This document shows positions 1-13,300 of a DNA stretch of 64,000 nt, piece after piece. Origin of the DNA: Sphingobium sufflavum (lineage in GTDB: Bacteria; Pseudomonadota; Alphaproteobacteria; Sphingomonadales; Sphingomonadaceae); contig NZ_JAJSSH010000016.1 in assembly GCF_021403115.1 (NCBI RefSeq), positions 1 through 64,000 of the forward strand, in the 5' to 3' direction. Each line of letters opens with the position of its first letter. Positions within the stretch are counted from its first letter, which is position 1. A program made the translations under genes and the position numbers. The notes below the pieces were generated by a model. It saw nothing but the letters and a program-made list of their open reading frames with translations. It made no database searches and was not told where the DNA came from.

Positions 1-444
1 GCGGTGGTGGCCGTCAACGACAATCGCAAGCGGGCGATGGGCCGCAAGGTGATCGCGGCGATGGGCGGCGATGTGCGCGGCAAGACGGTGGCGGTACTGG
101 GCCTGACGTTCAAGCCGAACACGGACGACATGCGCGACAGCCCGGCGATCGCGGTGGTGCAGACGTTGCAGGACGCGGGCGCCACGGTGCGCGCCTATGA
201 CCCGGAAGGCACGGAGCAGGCCAAGCTGGTGCTGAGCGACGTCCACTATTGCACCAACGCCTATGAGGCGATGGAGGGCGCGGACGGCCTGGTCATCGTG
301 ACCGAATGGGACGCGTTCCGCGCGCTCGACCTCGACCGGGCCAAGGCACTGCTCAGCCAGCCCATCCTGGTCGACCTGCGCAACGTCTACCCCAGAGACT
401 TCGTCGAAAAGGCCGGATTTACCTATACGGCCGTCGGACGGTGA
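1..444 (+). CDS. ugd: UDP-glucose 6-dehydrogenase, C-terminal part (5' end outside window)
   Basis: Only the last 147 codons are visible; the reading frame is open at the window edge, so the start lies upstream. The enzyme oxidises UDP-glucose to UDP-glucuronate with two NAD+ in the cytoplasm. The fragment has the motif LGLTFKPNTDDMRDSPA, typical of the C-terminal UDP-binding domain of the UDP-glucose/GDP-mannose dehydrogenase family, followed by a Rossmann-like region with GADGLVIVTEWDAF. The catalytic cysteine would lie in or near the missing part and cannot be checked. UDP-glucuronate is the expected donor for the GelK-like glucuronosyltransferase at 51.3 kb, which fits an EPS locus. The other family members (GDP-mannose or UDP-ManNAc dehydrogenase) are less likely but not excluded from a fragment. 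Confidence 0.9.
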   Translation, partial: AVVAVNDNRKRAMGRKVIAAMGGDVRGKTVAVLGLTFKPNTDDMRDSPAIAVVQTLQDAGATVRAYDPEGTEQAKLVLSDVHYCTNAYEAMEGADGLVIVTEWDAFRALDLDRAKALLSQPILVDLRNVYPRDFVEKAGFTYTAVGR

Positions 445-514
445 ACGGAGCCGCGCGAGGCATGGCGCGGGTTTGGTAGCGGGAGGTCGGATTGGCCGAG
501 TATGGCTAGCGGTG

Positions 515-536
515 GGCACAAACGACTGTTTGTGCC
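515..536. repeat. Perfect inverted repeat downstream of ugd
   Basis: Stem GGCACAAAC (515-523) and GTTTGTGCC (528-536) enclose a GACT tetraloop: nine perfect base pairs. It lies 71 bp after the ugd stop. It is not followed by a T-tract, so it may be a 3'-end stabilising hairpin or a repeat rather than a standard terminator. Confidence 0.6.
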
Positions 537-563
537 TGACGTGTGGCTAGGTCCGTTCGGCTT

Positions 564-582
564 TTCCGGCGTTGCGCCGGAA
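564..582. repeat. Second hairpin downstream of ugd
   Basis: TTCCGGC (564-570) and GCCGGAA (576-582) form a seven-base-pair stem with a five-base loop. There is no adjacent T-run. It may be part of a REP-like element together with the hairpin 28 bp upstream. Confidence 0.45.
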
Positions 583-745
583 GGCATGGTGATTTGCCGG
601 CCCCTTGGGGCGATAAGCTCATGGTGCAGGGATGGGGGCTGGCAGAGCGCGCCCCGGCTTTACACAAAGCCATGGAGATGACTTCAGGTGAACCCTGCGC
701 CCCTGTCCCCGGAGGGAAAGATATGTCTCTATTTCTAGGAAAATA

Positions 746-822
746 TGGTCGGGGAGAGAGGATTCGAACCTCCGGCCCCTGCCTCCCGAAGACAGTGCTC
801 TACCAGGCTGAGCTACTCCCCG
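746..822 (-). tRNA. tRNA-Pro (anticodon CGG)
   Basis: The minus strand folds as a full cloverleaf of 77 nt including an encoded 3' CCA. The acceptor stem pairs CGGGGAG (816-822) with CTCCCCG (750-756). The anticodon stem CTGTC/GGCAG encloses loop TTCGGGA, with CGG read from plus-strand CCG at 786-788. The T arm contains the usual GGTTCGAATCC. CGG reads proline codon CCG. It is transcribed towards ugd, opposite to both flanking genes. tRNA genes are common integration sites, but no duplicated 3' end was seen nearby. Confidence 0.95.
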
Positions 823-1347
823 ACCGAGCCTGATTCCGAAGAATCAGGCAGGCAGGCGGCTGCTAATAGGTGTGACTTTTCGGTCTGGCAAGCCGTTGTT
901 CGCCTCAGCTGGAAAATGATGGACGTCGACCGGTCGTTCGCCGCGATGTGGCGCGCGACAGGGAGGGTTTTCACCGGTGGTCAGGATGGTTCACTGTTGC
1001 TCTCCCGGCCCTTGTAATGCCCTGTACCAAAATGGGCCATGAAGATGTGATTTCCATAAAAATGTTATCTTCCAAGTATCTAGAACAAGAAATGCGCGGT
1101 GTTCTGGTTCTTGGCATGTTATCGCGGGTCCAAAGTCAATTTTACCAATTGCAAGCCAGTTACCATCCCGTTAATGACCGGATCAGCGGACAAGTGGGCG
1201 TTATAAAACCCAACAAAAGTCCGGTGGGTTGCCAGTCGATCATGGGGTGAATCTGCGATTCGTCGCGATTCCAAAGGCAACCCTTACCTGCATGTAATCG
1301 ATATGGCAGCGCGCCGGACATCCGACCGAATTGGATGGAGAACTGGC
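823..1347. promoter_or_regulatory. Gene-free leader region upstream of the giant RTX gene
   Basis: About 525 bp without a supported gene, relatively A/T-rich between 1010 and 1230 compared with its surroundings. It must carry the tRNA promoter at its left end and the promoter and 5' leader of the giant RTX gene at its right end. I could not assign -35/-10 boxes with confidence. Confidence 0.4.
1337..1340 (+). promoter_or_regulatory. Shine-Dalgarno site that selects the GTG start of the giant RTX gene
   Basis: GGAG lies 7 nt before GTG at 1348. No comparable site precedes the in-frame ATG at 1303. Starting at 1348 gives an N-terminus that enters the RTX-like sequence at once (MDILGTNIGETLNG), as usual for this class. 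Confidence 0.65.
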
Positions 1348-4300
1348 GTGGATATTCTCGGCACGAACATCGGTGAAACCCTTAACGGCACCGAAGGCAG
1401 CGATCATATTCAGGGTCTGGAGGGCGATGATACGCTCAACGGACTGGGCGGTTCGGATATATTGGACGGGGGGTCCGGGGCGGACACTTTGGCGGGCGGC
1501 CAGGGCGACGACATCTACCTGATCGACGATAATGGCGATGTGGTCGTCGAAGGCGTCGATGACGGTATCGATACGGTCCAGATCCAATATGCCATCCTCA
1601 ACAGCTATTCTTTGGGCGACAATGTCGAGAATCTGGAATTTCTCGATTTCAACGAATATCAATATGCCTATGGCAATGATCTGAACAACAGTATCTCGGT
1701 CTTGGCCTACCAATATGCGGAAGCCTATGGTCAGGGCGGCAACGATGTACTGACGGGCGCCCTGTCGCAGAGCTATGTCTTCCTGTCCGGCGGCGAGGGT
1801 AACGATACGCTGACCGGATCGTCCGCCGAAATCATCTTCGAGGATGAAAACGGCTATAAGCAGATCACCCGCGATGTGCTGGACGGCGGCGCGGGCGACG
1901 ACATTATCATCGGAAACGGCGGTTTCGATACAGTCTATGGCGGCGCGGGCGATGATGTCATCACCGGGTCCGACGCCAATCTGGATGCCTATGACGACAA
2001 CAACGGTAACTATTATTCTGCCGAGGGCGACCAGATCTATGCCGACAGCGGCAATGACACCATTTATGGTGGCGGCGGCGCGGATTATATCGACGGTGGC
2101 GAGAACGATGACACCATAGATGGCGGCACGGGCGAGGACCAGTTGTTCGGCGGTAGTGGTTCCGATGACATTTATGGCGGTGTCGGCAACGATTCCCTTT
2201 ACAGCGGCTATGATGGTTCCGCGACGACCGACCGCCTCTATGGCGGTGAGGGGGGTGATTATATCATCGTCTCGTCCGACGGCGCGCAGGCCTATGGCGG
2301 CGAAGGCAACGACTATCTCTACAGCAGCGGTACGGGCGGCGCGACCTATGATGGCGGCGCGGGCGCAGACTATTTCTCCAACCAGATCGGCAACAATGGC
2401 GTCGACACGCTGACCGGCGGGTCCGGAAGCAACACCTATTCGCTGTCGCAGAACGGCATTGGCGTGGAAGATGTCATCACCGATTTCAAGGTGGTGGATA
2501 CGGGTGCCGGGCGCGACCGGATCGATCTCTACAGCTTCCTGCGCTATGGCGGCCTGAGCGGCTATACCTATGGCACCAACCCCTTCCACCAGGGCTATCT
2601 GCAACTGGTGCAGGATGGTGATGACGTCCTGCTCCAGATCGACCGGGATGCGAGCGGCGACGGCTGGGATACGCTGGTGCGCCTCGTCAACGTCGATCTG
2701 GCGGACTGGACGCTGGAGAATTTCGCGCCGGCCATCGCGCGCAACGGCGTGGGTGTTTCGACCGAAACGGCGCTGGGCGAGTTCGGCGATTACTGGACGG
2801 GCACGGGCGAGGCGGACACGGTCGATGCCGGTGCCGGGTCGGATGTGCTGTCCGGCGGCTGGGGCGATGACACGCTGCTGGGTGCGGATGGCGACGACTT
2901 GCTGGACGGTGGCGAAGGGGCGGATACGCTGTCTGGCGGCGCTGGCAATGATGTGTTCGGCGATAATCCCAACGCCTATGGCGAACTGCCCGGCAATACG
3001 CCGGTTGGTGATGCCATCAACAATTCTGCTGCTTTCTATCGCAGCTATTATGACCATAATGATTTCAGGGATGCTTTTGTCGACACCTTCACCGGTGGTG
3101 CAGGCGCGGACATTTATTACCTCGATAACGGTAATAATGGCGTCACCGACATCATCACGGACTTCGACCTGTCCGAAGATGTGCTGGGCCTCGCGAACCT
3201 TCAGGTGCAGGGATATTGGAGTGAGGGCGAAAATCCGTTCGAAACCGGCGCCTTGCAGGCGATTCAGGACGGTGCGGACACGCTTATCCGTCTCCATAAC
3301 AGCTATGATCTGGTTCGGCTGATCAATGTGGATGCGTCCGCCTTGTCCGCGGCGAACAATGATCTGGGCTACCCAGTCTATGGCGAAGGCATAGAGATCA
3401 CCGGCACGGACGTGAGCGAGACGCTGAACGGTGGTTTCGGGCCGGACAGGATCGAGGCGCTGGGCGGCAACGATGCCGTCTATGGCGGCGTCGGCAATGA
3501 TTATATCGAGGGTGGACTGGGCAACGACAGCCTCGAAGGTGGCGCGGGCGACGATATTCTCTTTGGCGGTGACGAGGGTGTGTTTGTCACGACCGACCCC
3601 GTCGATCTGGCGTCGCATTTCGGCCCGCTGGGCAATGCGCTGGTCAACGGGCTGGGCGGCACGACCGATTTTGGCGAAGCGACCATCGGCGGCAACGACG
3701 ACAATAGCTATAACATCGCCTTCCCCGGCGATTTCGCGGCGACCGACTGGGTCGTCAATGGGGCTGCGGTCAGCCAGATCACCATCAACAATAATGGTAT
3801 CGTGACCATCGGTGGCCTGCAACTGAGCCTGCTGCCCATCGACATCGACACGCGGTCGGGCGCGATGACGCCCAGCGCGGGGGGCAACAGCACCGGCAGC
3901 AACCTGGTCTGGTATGATTTCGACGCGAGCACCAACACGATCACCGTGACCTGGGACGATGTCGGCCGCTATTCCTATGGCCGGACGCCCAACGCGGCGC
4001 AGGTGCAGGTCAAGGCGCTGGGCGCGGGCGATTTCGACATCGTCTATCGCTACGAGGCGCAGAATTTCGCCGTCAACACGCCGCAGGTCAGCTATAATGG
4101 CGTGGGATACAGCGTGCCCGGCAACGGCAGTGGCCTGCACACGGGGCAAGGCAATCTGGGCACCGCTGGCGTCTGGGCATTTGAGGTGCGCGGTGGCGCG
4201 GTGTTGGGCCTGCCCACGCAGGGCGATGGCGCGGATTACCTCTATGGCGGCGCGGGCAACGACAGCCTGACGGGCGGCACGGGCGACGACCATCTCTATG

Positions 4301-7300
4301 GCGGCACGGGCAATGATGTTCTGCATGGCGATCAGGGCGCTGACGAGCTGAGCGATGAAGGCGGTAACAACAGCCTGTACGGCGGGGCCGGGGCGGATCG
4401 CCTGTCCGCCCAGAACGGTATCTCGACGCTGGATGGCGGCGCGGGCGACGATACGATCACCTATGATGCGGCCATTTATGGCGGAGGTGGCGGTGCGACC
4501 TTCTCCATCACGGCGGTGGACGACAATGGTGTCATTTATGGCGGTGACGGCAATGACATCATTCAGGCGAGCAATGGCCTGGTCGATATTTACGGCGGCG
4601 CGGGCGACGACAGCATCTCCACCACCTATGCTGGCGGCATAGCGGATGGCGGCGCGGGTGCGGACACGTTCGACAATGTGGGTTATAGCAGCCTCACCAC
4701 CACTTATACGGGCGGCGACGGGCAGGACCGTTATATCTACCGCGGTTTCAACTATTCCGTGCCGCCGCAGCCGGTGGTGGTCATTACCGATTTCGCAACG
4801 GGTGCGAGCGGCGACATCTTCGACCTCAGCGCCATCGGATCGCTGCCGAACCGGCCGTCGGGCAGCAACCCCTTCAGCTCCGGCCACCTCACGCTGATAC
4901 AGGATGGCGACGACGTCGTGCTGCTCGGTGATTATGACGGCGCGGATGCCACCAGCTGGACGGCGGTGGAAATCGCACGCTTCACCAACCGTCTTGCCAC
5001 CGACTTCACGGCCGAGAATTTCGGCGGCTTCCCGCCGCAGACGGACGTGCCGCAGACACTGACCGGCACGGAGAATGCGGACACCCTTTATGGTGGCTCC
5101 GCAGGGGATACGATCAGCGGTCTGGGCGGCAACGACTTCCTGAACGGTGGTTCCGGCGCCGACACCATTTATGGCGGCGCGGGCTATGACGTCATCTATG
5201 GCGGCAGCGGCGGCGACACGATCGACGGCGGTGCTGACGGTGGCGTGCTGAACGGCGAGCAGGGCAATGACATATTGACCGGCGGCAGCGGCACCGACGA
5301 GATATATGGTGGCGACGATGCCGACCAGATCGATGGCGGTGGTGCGACCGACTATCTTTATGGTGATGCCGGCAACGATACGGTCACCGGCGGTGCCGGC
5401 GACGACTATCTGTATGGCGACGGCTATTATGGCGGTACGGCCAATGGCAATGACACGCTGTACGGTGGCGAGGGCAATGACACCGTCTATCTGGACGCCG
5501 TCTATTATGGCGGTGCGGGCGGCAACGACGCAGCCTATGGCGGCGCGGGCAACGACAGCTTCTACACGCGCTCCTACAGCACGGGTGGCGGGACGAGCAG
5601 CGGCACAGACACGCTTTATGGCGGTGACGGCGTGGATCGTTTCTACCAGTTGGGCACGGGGCTGGGCGAGGCGACGATCACGGGCGGCGCGGGGTCGGAC
5701 ATTTATTACCCGGTCACGCCGGACACGAACAATCCGAGCGTGGACATCATCACCGACTTCACATTCGGCGCGGGTGGCGACCAGATCGACATCGGCAGCC
5801 TGAGCTTCAGTGGCCTGGCGTCCGGCGAAAATCCGTTCGCCAACCATTATCTGCGTTTCGCGCAGGACGGCGCGGATGCGGTCCTGGAATATGATCGCGA
5901 CGGCGTGGGTGCATCCGATGGCTGGGTCGCGCTGCTGCGTCTTTCGGGCGTCGACGCCACGACTCTGACTCGCGACAATATCGTGCAGAACTGGTCGCCG
6001 GACGGGATCGGCGTGACCATCGTCGATACCGACGACAGCCACAGCCTGAACGGTACTGGCGATGGCGACACGGTTACGGGCAATGGCGGCAACGACACCA
6101 TCTCGCTCTATGGCGGTGCGGACATTGCCGATGGCGGTGCAGGAGCGGACTCCCTCTATGGTGGATCGGGCAATGACACGCTCGATGGTGGCGCGGACAA
6201 TGACTATGTCAGCGGCGACGAGGGCGACGACATCGTCCGGGGCGGCGCGGGCAATGACGACCTGCGCGGCCAGAGCGGCAACGACACGCTGTCCGGCGGC
6301 GACGGCGACGACACATTCGAAAATTATTATGGCGGCGCAGGCAACGACACGCTGTCCGGTGAGGGTGGCAATGACCTCTTCTACCTGAGCTATGGCGGCA
6401 GCGATAACGGCACCGACATCGCCTATGGCGGCGCCGGCGACGATGTGTTCCGCGACATCAGCGCCGGGAACGGCTTTACCACGGTAACGGGTGGCGACGG
6501 TTCCGACACCTATGTCTTCACCTATCTCGACCCCAGCTATGCGGTCGATACCGTTACCGATTTCCAGGCGGGGCCGGGCGGCGACAAGCTGGACTTTTCC
6601 GAGGCAGGCCTCAGCGGCCTGCCCGCCGATACCAACGCCTTCATCTCCGGGCATGTGCGGCTGATCGCGGACGGCAATGATACGCTGGTCCAGTATGACC
6701 GGGACGGCGCGGCGGGCAGCAGCTATAATTTCTACACCATATTGCGTCTGGCGAATGTCAATCCGACCACGCTGACGCGCGACAATTTCACGCAGGGCTA
6801 TTCGCAGAATGGCGTGGGCATCGTCATTAATGACGATGATGCGGGCCATACGCTGAACGGTACGGTCGATTCCGACACCATCAATGGTAATGGCGGCAAT
6901 GACACGATCAACGCGGGTGGCGGCAATGATACCGTCAACGCGGGCGCCGGGCAGGATGTCGTCTATGGCGGGTCGGGCAACGATATTGTCGATGGCGGAG
7001 CAGGCTATGACACGCTGTACGGCGGGGAGGGCAATGACAGCCTGAACCTCGGCAATGACAGCGACGGCGGCTATGTGGATGGCGCAGGTGGTGATGACAG
7101 CCTGACCGGCAGCAATGCGGGCGACACCCTCTATGGCGGGTCGGGCACCGACACGATCAACGGCAATGATGGCAATGACACGATCGACGGCGGTGCGGGT
7201 GACGATGTCCTCCACGGCGGTGGCGGTGGCGACACCCTCTATGGTGGCGACGGCGCGGGCGATCAGGTCTATGGCGATGCCGGCAACGACTATCTCCAGA

Positions 7301-10300
7301 ACCCGCGTGGCGCGCTCTACGGCGGGGAGGGGAATGACGAACTGTATCTGACAGGTTCGGGCGGCGGCACGGCCGATGGCGGTGCGGGCGATGACTTCTT
7401 CACCTGGGTGTCCCTCTATGGCGGGACGGCGGATACGTTCACCGGCGGCACGGGGATCGATACCTATCGTCCCTATTATTACAGCGCGACCTACACCGCC
7501 GACATCATCACCGATTTCGCGCCGGGCACAGGCGGCGACAAGATCGACCTGACCTATCTGATCGCCTCGCTCAGCAATTATGCGGGCGGCACCAATCCGT
7601 TCACCACCGGGCATCTGCGCTTTGTCGCCGATGGCGTGGACACGCTGTTGCAGATCGACACCAATGGCGGTGGCGATAATTGGGGGACGGTGCTGCGTCT
7701 CCAGAACCTCGACCCGGCGGCTCTGACGCGCGACAACAACAGCCAGGCTTTTTCGCCGACCGGCGTCGACGGCGTGACGATCAACGATGGCGATACCGGC
7801 AACACGCTGAACGGCACCTCCGACTCCGATACGATCAACGCCAACGGTGGCAACGACACCGTCAATGCGGGAGCAGGTAATGATACCGTGTCCGGCGGCG
7901 ACGGCAATGACACCCTCTATGGCGGCCTGGGCAATGACACTCTGTCCGGCAATGCGGGCAACGACGCGCTCCATGGCGAGGATGGCAACGACAGCCTCTA
8001 TGGCGGTGCCGGATCGGATCAGCTCTATGGCGGCGCGGGCAATGACATCATCGAGACCGGCGACGATGGCGATTATGCCGATGGCGGTGCGGGCACCGAC
8101 ACGATCACGGGCGGTGCGGGCAACGACACCCTCTATGGCGGCAGCGGTACGGGTGACATCATCTATGGCGGTGGCGGCAACGATACCATCGCGGGCGGTG
8201 CCGGATCGACGCTGTCGGGTGGCGAGGGTAACGACACCATCACCATCAACGGTGCGGGTGCAACCATCCTGGGCGGGGCGGGCAGCGACCTGTTCTACAA
8301 TGTCAGCCATGACGGCGGTGCGGCCGACGTCATCACCGGCGGCGCTGACAGCGACACCTATCGCCTCCATTATGTGAACGCTGCGAATACCGCCGACATG
8401 GTGACCGACTTTGCGGTCGGTGCGGGCGGCGACGTGATCGACCTCTCCCTCGTCATCGCCTCGCTCAGCGGACTGCCGGGTGGCGACAATCCCTTTGCGA
8501 CGGGCTATCTGCGTCTGGTCGACAATGCGGACCTATCGGGCACCCTGTTGCAGGTGGATGTCAATGGCGGCGGCGATGGCTGGCAGAGCATCGTCGAACT
8601 GAGCGGCGTCAGCCCGGAGACGCTGACCCGTGAGAATTTCTCGCCCTCCCATGCTCCGGACGGAGCGGGCATCACGATCAACGATGACGATGCGGCCCAT
8701 ACGATCCAGGGTTCGTCCGGCAACGACAGCCTCTATGGCAATGGCGGCGGCGACACGATCAACGGCCTGAGCGGCAATGACCTGGTCGATGGCGGTGCGG
8801 GCAATGACGCCATTTATGGCGGCAGTGGCGAGGATGCGCTGTTCGGTGACGCGGGCAGCGATTATATCGCGGGCGGCAGCGGCAACGACCAGTTGCATGG
8901 CGGCGCGGACAATGACAGCCTTCAGGGACAGGGCGGCAACGATACTCTGGAAGGCGACGGCGGCAATGACACACTGGACGATTATGAAGGCAACAACAGC
9001 CTTTATGGCGGCGCAGGCGATGATACATTCAACAATGTGGCCTATGGCAGCGGCGTCGATACGCTGAGCGGCGGTGCTGGCCGTGACAGCTATAATCTGA
9101 ACTGGACCGCGACCAGCGCGCTCGACACCATCACCGATTTCACGACCGGCGTTGGCGGCGACGTCATCAACATCAACTCGGTGGGTGGCGTCTATCTGGG
9201 CGGGGACAATCCGTTCCTGCGCGGCTATCTGCGCCTGCAACAGGATGGCGCCGATACGCTGCTCCAGTTCAACGCCGATGGTCTGGGCAGCGACTGGGCC
9301 AACGTCATCCGGCTGGGCAACACCACGGTGGCCAACTTCGTCTATGACAATTTCACGCCTCAATATGGGCCGGATGGCACGGGCGCGACGATCATTGGCA
9401 CCGCAGCCGGTGAATCGTTCAGCGGTACGCCCAGCAATGACACCATCTTTGCCGGTGGGGGAAATGATGGTCTGTACGGCGGCGCGGGTCAGGACCAGCT
9501 CTATGGTGAGGCCGGTGCCGACTATCTGGACGGCGGCGTGTCGGACGACACGCTGTACGGTGGCGACGATAACGACAATTTCAACGACTATCAGGGCACC
9601 AACAGCGTTTATGGCGGCGCGGGAAGTGACCAGTTCAGCAATGTCAGCTATCTGGGAGCGGTTGATACGCTGACCGGTGGCAGTGGTTCCGATATCTACC
9701 ATCTCAACTGGCAGATCGGCTATGCGGCCGATGTCGTGACAGACTTTGCGGCCGGTGCCGGTGGTGATGTGGTCAACCTGACCATTGTCAACAACGTCAA
9801 TTTCGGTTCCGGCGACAACCCGTTCGTGGCGGGATATCTGCGCCTGTTCCAGGACGGCCTCGACACGATCCTGCAATATAGCGCGGATGCCAGCGGCACT
9901 GTCTGGGAATCCGTCCTGCGGCTCCAGAATGTGACCGCGACGACGCTCACCTATGCAAATTTCTTCCCCGGATTTGGCCCGGATGGCACCGGCGTCACCA
10001 TCGACGACGATAATGCCGGCCACAGCCTGTCCGGCACGCCCAGCAACGATGTCATCAATGGCAATGGCGGCAATGACGCGCTCTACGGTGGTCGCGGCGT
10101 CGATACGCTGAGCGGCGGCGAGGGGGGCGATTATCTCGACGGCGGCATTGGCAACGATGTGCTGAGTGGTGGTGCGGGCAACGACAGCTTTGGCGATTAT
10201 CAGGGCACGAACAGCGTCGATGGCGGTACTGGTGACGATAGCTTCAGCTATGTCGGCTATAGCGGTGCGGGTTCGACCCTGACCGGCGGGGCCGGGCGCG

Positions 10301-13300
10301 ATACCTATCAACTCTACTGGACGGCATCGTCCGGCGCAGACGCCATCACCGATTTCGCGGGCGGGCCGGGTGGCGACATCCTCGACCTCAACACGATCCT
10401 CGGTCAGGCGAGCGGGTATGTCAGCGGCGAAAATCCCTTCCTCAACGGCTATCTGCAACTGGTGCAGGACGGGGCCGATGTCCTCGTCGTCTATGATCGC
10501 GACGGCGCGGGCGCGGGTGCAGGGGTGTCACTGGCACGGCTGGAGAATCTGACGGTCGGCGACCTGACGCTCGACAATTTCACGCCCAGCTATGCGCCGG
10601 GCGGTACGGGCGTCACCATCGACGGCACCTCGGCCGACAATATCATCTATGGCACCTCGTCCAACGATACGCTGAGCGGCAATGCGGGCGGCGACACCAT
10701 CTATGGTGGGTTCGGCAACGACAGCCTCTATGGCGGCAGCGGCCCCGACAACCTCCAGGGCGGCGGCGGTGATGATTTCATCCGCGGCGGGGAGGGCAAT
10801 GACTATATCTATGACGTCAGCGGCACCAACGACGTCGATGGTCAGGACGGCAATGACAGCATCAATGCCACCGGCATGGTGCATGGCGGTCTGGGCAATG
10901 ACACTATCTCCGGCAATGGCACGCTGTATGGCGATGCGGGCGAGGATGTGCTCAGCGGTTCGGGCACGCTCTATGGCGGCGAAGACGACGACCGGATCAC
11001 GGTCATCAACGGCATCGGCGTGGGTGATGCGGGCGATGACGAACTGATTGGCGCCGCGGGCACACAGGCGCTTCAGGGCGGTGCGGGCGAGGACAAGCTG
11101 TCCGGTCTCGGTGGCGACGACTTCCTCTATGGTGGTGATGGCGATGATGAACTGATCGGGGACTCCGGTCAGGGCGGCAACGACCTGCTCTTTGGCGGCG
11201 CGGGCTATGACAGTGCACGCTACACCGGCAATCGCGTCGACTATACGGTCGTGGTCAATCCCGACAGCACAGTGACGGTGACGGACAATCGCCCCGGCTC
11301 GCCGGAGGGCAGCGATACGCTGACCGGTGTCGAGGTTCTGGTCTTCGACGATCAGGAAGTGCCGCTGGCGACCTTTGCCGGCTACACCTACTATGCCTCC
11401 AGCGCGGACGACCGCATCCCCGGCACCCCGCTCTATGCGCAGCCGGGTGCGATCCTGCCGGGCGAGGATCCGGGCTTCGACATCTCCAACCCGATCACCT
11501 CCTATGACTTGCAGGGCGATGACATCATCCATGCCGGACCCGGCTTCGACCGTATCTCCGGCGGTGGTGGCAATGACACCATCTATGGCGATGGCGGTCC
11601 CGACGTGCTGTTCGGCAAGACAGGCAACGACACGTTGCGCGGCGGTGAGGGCGACGACGACCTGTATGGCGGCTCCGGCGTCGACACCATCTATGGCGGC
11701 GAGGAGGACGACCATATCGAGGGTGGCCTGCACGGCGACTTCCTCTATGGCGGCAACAATGACGACACCATCATCGACAATGAGGGGGCCAACGTCATCC
11801 ATGGCGACGATGGCGACGATACGCTCACTGGCTCCGGCATTCTGTATGGCGGCAACGACCGCGATACGCTGAACGGCACGGGCAAGCTCTATGGCGGCGA
11901 TGGCATCGACACCGTGACCGGCACGGGCGAGATCCACGGCGATGCGGGCGACGACTTTGTCAGCGGCGTAGGTGCGATCCATGGCGATGACGGCAATGAC
12001 TCGCTCAACCCCTATGGCGGATCGACGGCCTATGGTGGTGCGGGCAACGACAGCTTCGCGCAGGATTATCTGCACGAGGGGTCGGCCACCTATTATGGCG
12101 GCGACGGTGACGATGCGGTGTATATCGATCTGGGCGACGACGTGGCCTATGGCGATGCGGGCGACGACCGGCTCTATGCCGGCAATCGGTCGGGCAACAA
12201 CCTGCTGGTCGGCGGATCGGGCGAGGACATCATCAGCGGTGGCACTGGCGATGACATCATCGACGGCGGCGAGAATGACGACGTGGCGACCTATGTCCGC
12301 GTTCGCGGCGACTTCACCGTCGCCCAGGATGGCCTCGGCGGCTACACGGTGGTGGACAATCATGGCTATGAGGGCACCGACCAGGTGTCCGACGTCGAGA
12401 CGCTGCGCTTCACGGATGTCGATTTCCAGGTCAGCGACCTGAACACCGGCCTGACCCTGACGGGTACGGCGGGTGGCGACGCGATCAGCGGCACGGCGTT
12501 TGACGACATCGCCACGGGTCTCGATGGGGATGACAATATCGACACGGGCGCGGGCAACGACCGCATCTATGGCGGTGCGGGCAACGACAATATCCTGTCG
12601 GATTCCTTCGCGGGCGCGTTCATCGCCGACTTCGGCAGGGGTATCGGCAACGACGTCGTCTATGGCGGCGAGGGTAACGACACCATCTCGGCCGGTGGCG
12701 GCTACGACATCGTCCATGGCGATGCCGGAGACGATGTCATCGACGGTGGCGACGGCAACGACCAGCTGTTCGGCGATGCCGGTGACGATGCGATCACGGG
12801 TGGCGCGGGTGACGACATCATCCAGGACACGCAGGGTTATAATAATATCGACGGTGGCGCGGGAGCGGACACCATCTCCGCCTATGGTCTGGTCCATGGC
12901 GGCGATGGCAATGACCGGATCACCGGCGACGGCCTGCTGTTCGGCGATGTGGGCGACGACATCCTGTCCGGCACTGGCGAACTGGATGGCGGCGACGGCA
13001 ATGACGATATTTCGACGCTCTACTCGGTCGCCTATGGCGGCGAGGGCGACGATGTCATCCGCGGCTGGACCAATTATTATTACAGCTCCGGTTCGGAGAC
13101 GCTGTACGGTGGGTCGGGCAACGACACGATCAACGGCGGCTATGGCACGGACATTCTCGTCGGTGGGTCGGGTGACGACAATCTGACCGGCGGCGAGGGC
13201 GACGATCAGGTCTTCGGCGGCTCCGGTTATGACAAGGCCTATTACAACGCCAATATCGGCGCCTATAGCTACACCGACCTCGGCGGCGGGGCCTTCGAGT

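Larger units (their letters stand above)
445..745. other. Gene-free stretch between ugd and tRNA-Pro
   Basis: No convincing reading frame is seen. The stretch holds two hairpins (515-536 and 564-582), which may end ugd transcription or belong to repeats; neither is followed by a good T-run. The 3' flank of the oppositely oriented tRNA lies at the right end. Confidence 0.5.

Noticed and set aside
746..822. tRNA-Pro as an integration site for a mobile island
   Set aside because: No direct repeat of the tRNA 3' end, no integrase and no sharp composition change were seen beside it.
1240..8370. Very long minus-strand open frame (2,376 codons) under the giant RTX gene, with similar ones at 8533-10458, 10528-15717 and 16219-18969
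   Set aside because: These are reflections of the glycine/aspartate codon pattern of the RTX repeats. The translations are low-complexity I/A/V/R strings with no domains, and the plus-strand product is clearly an RTX protein.
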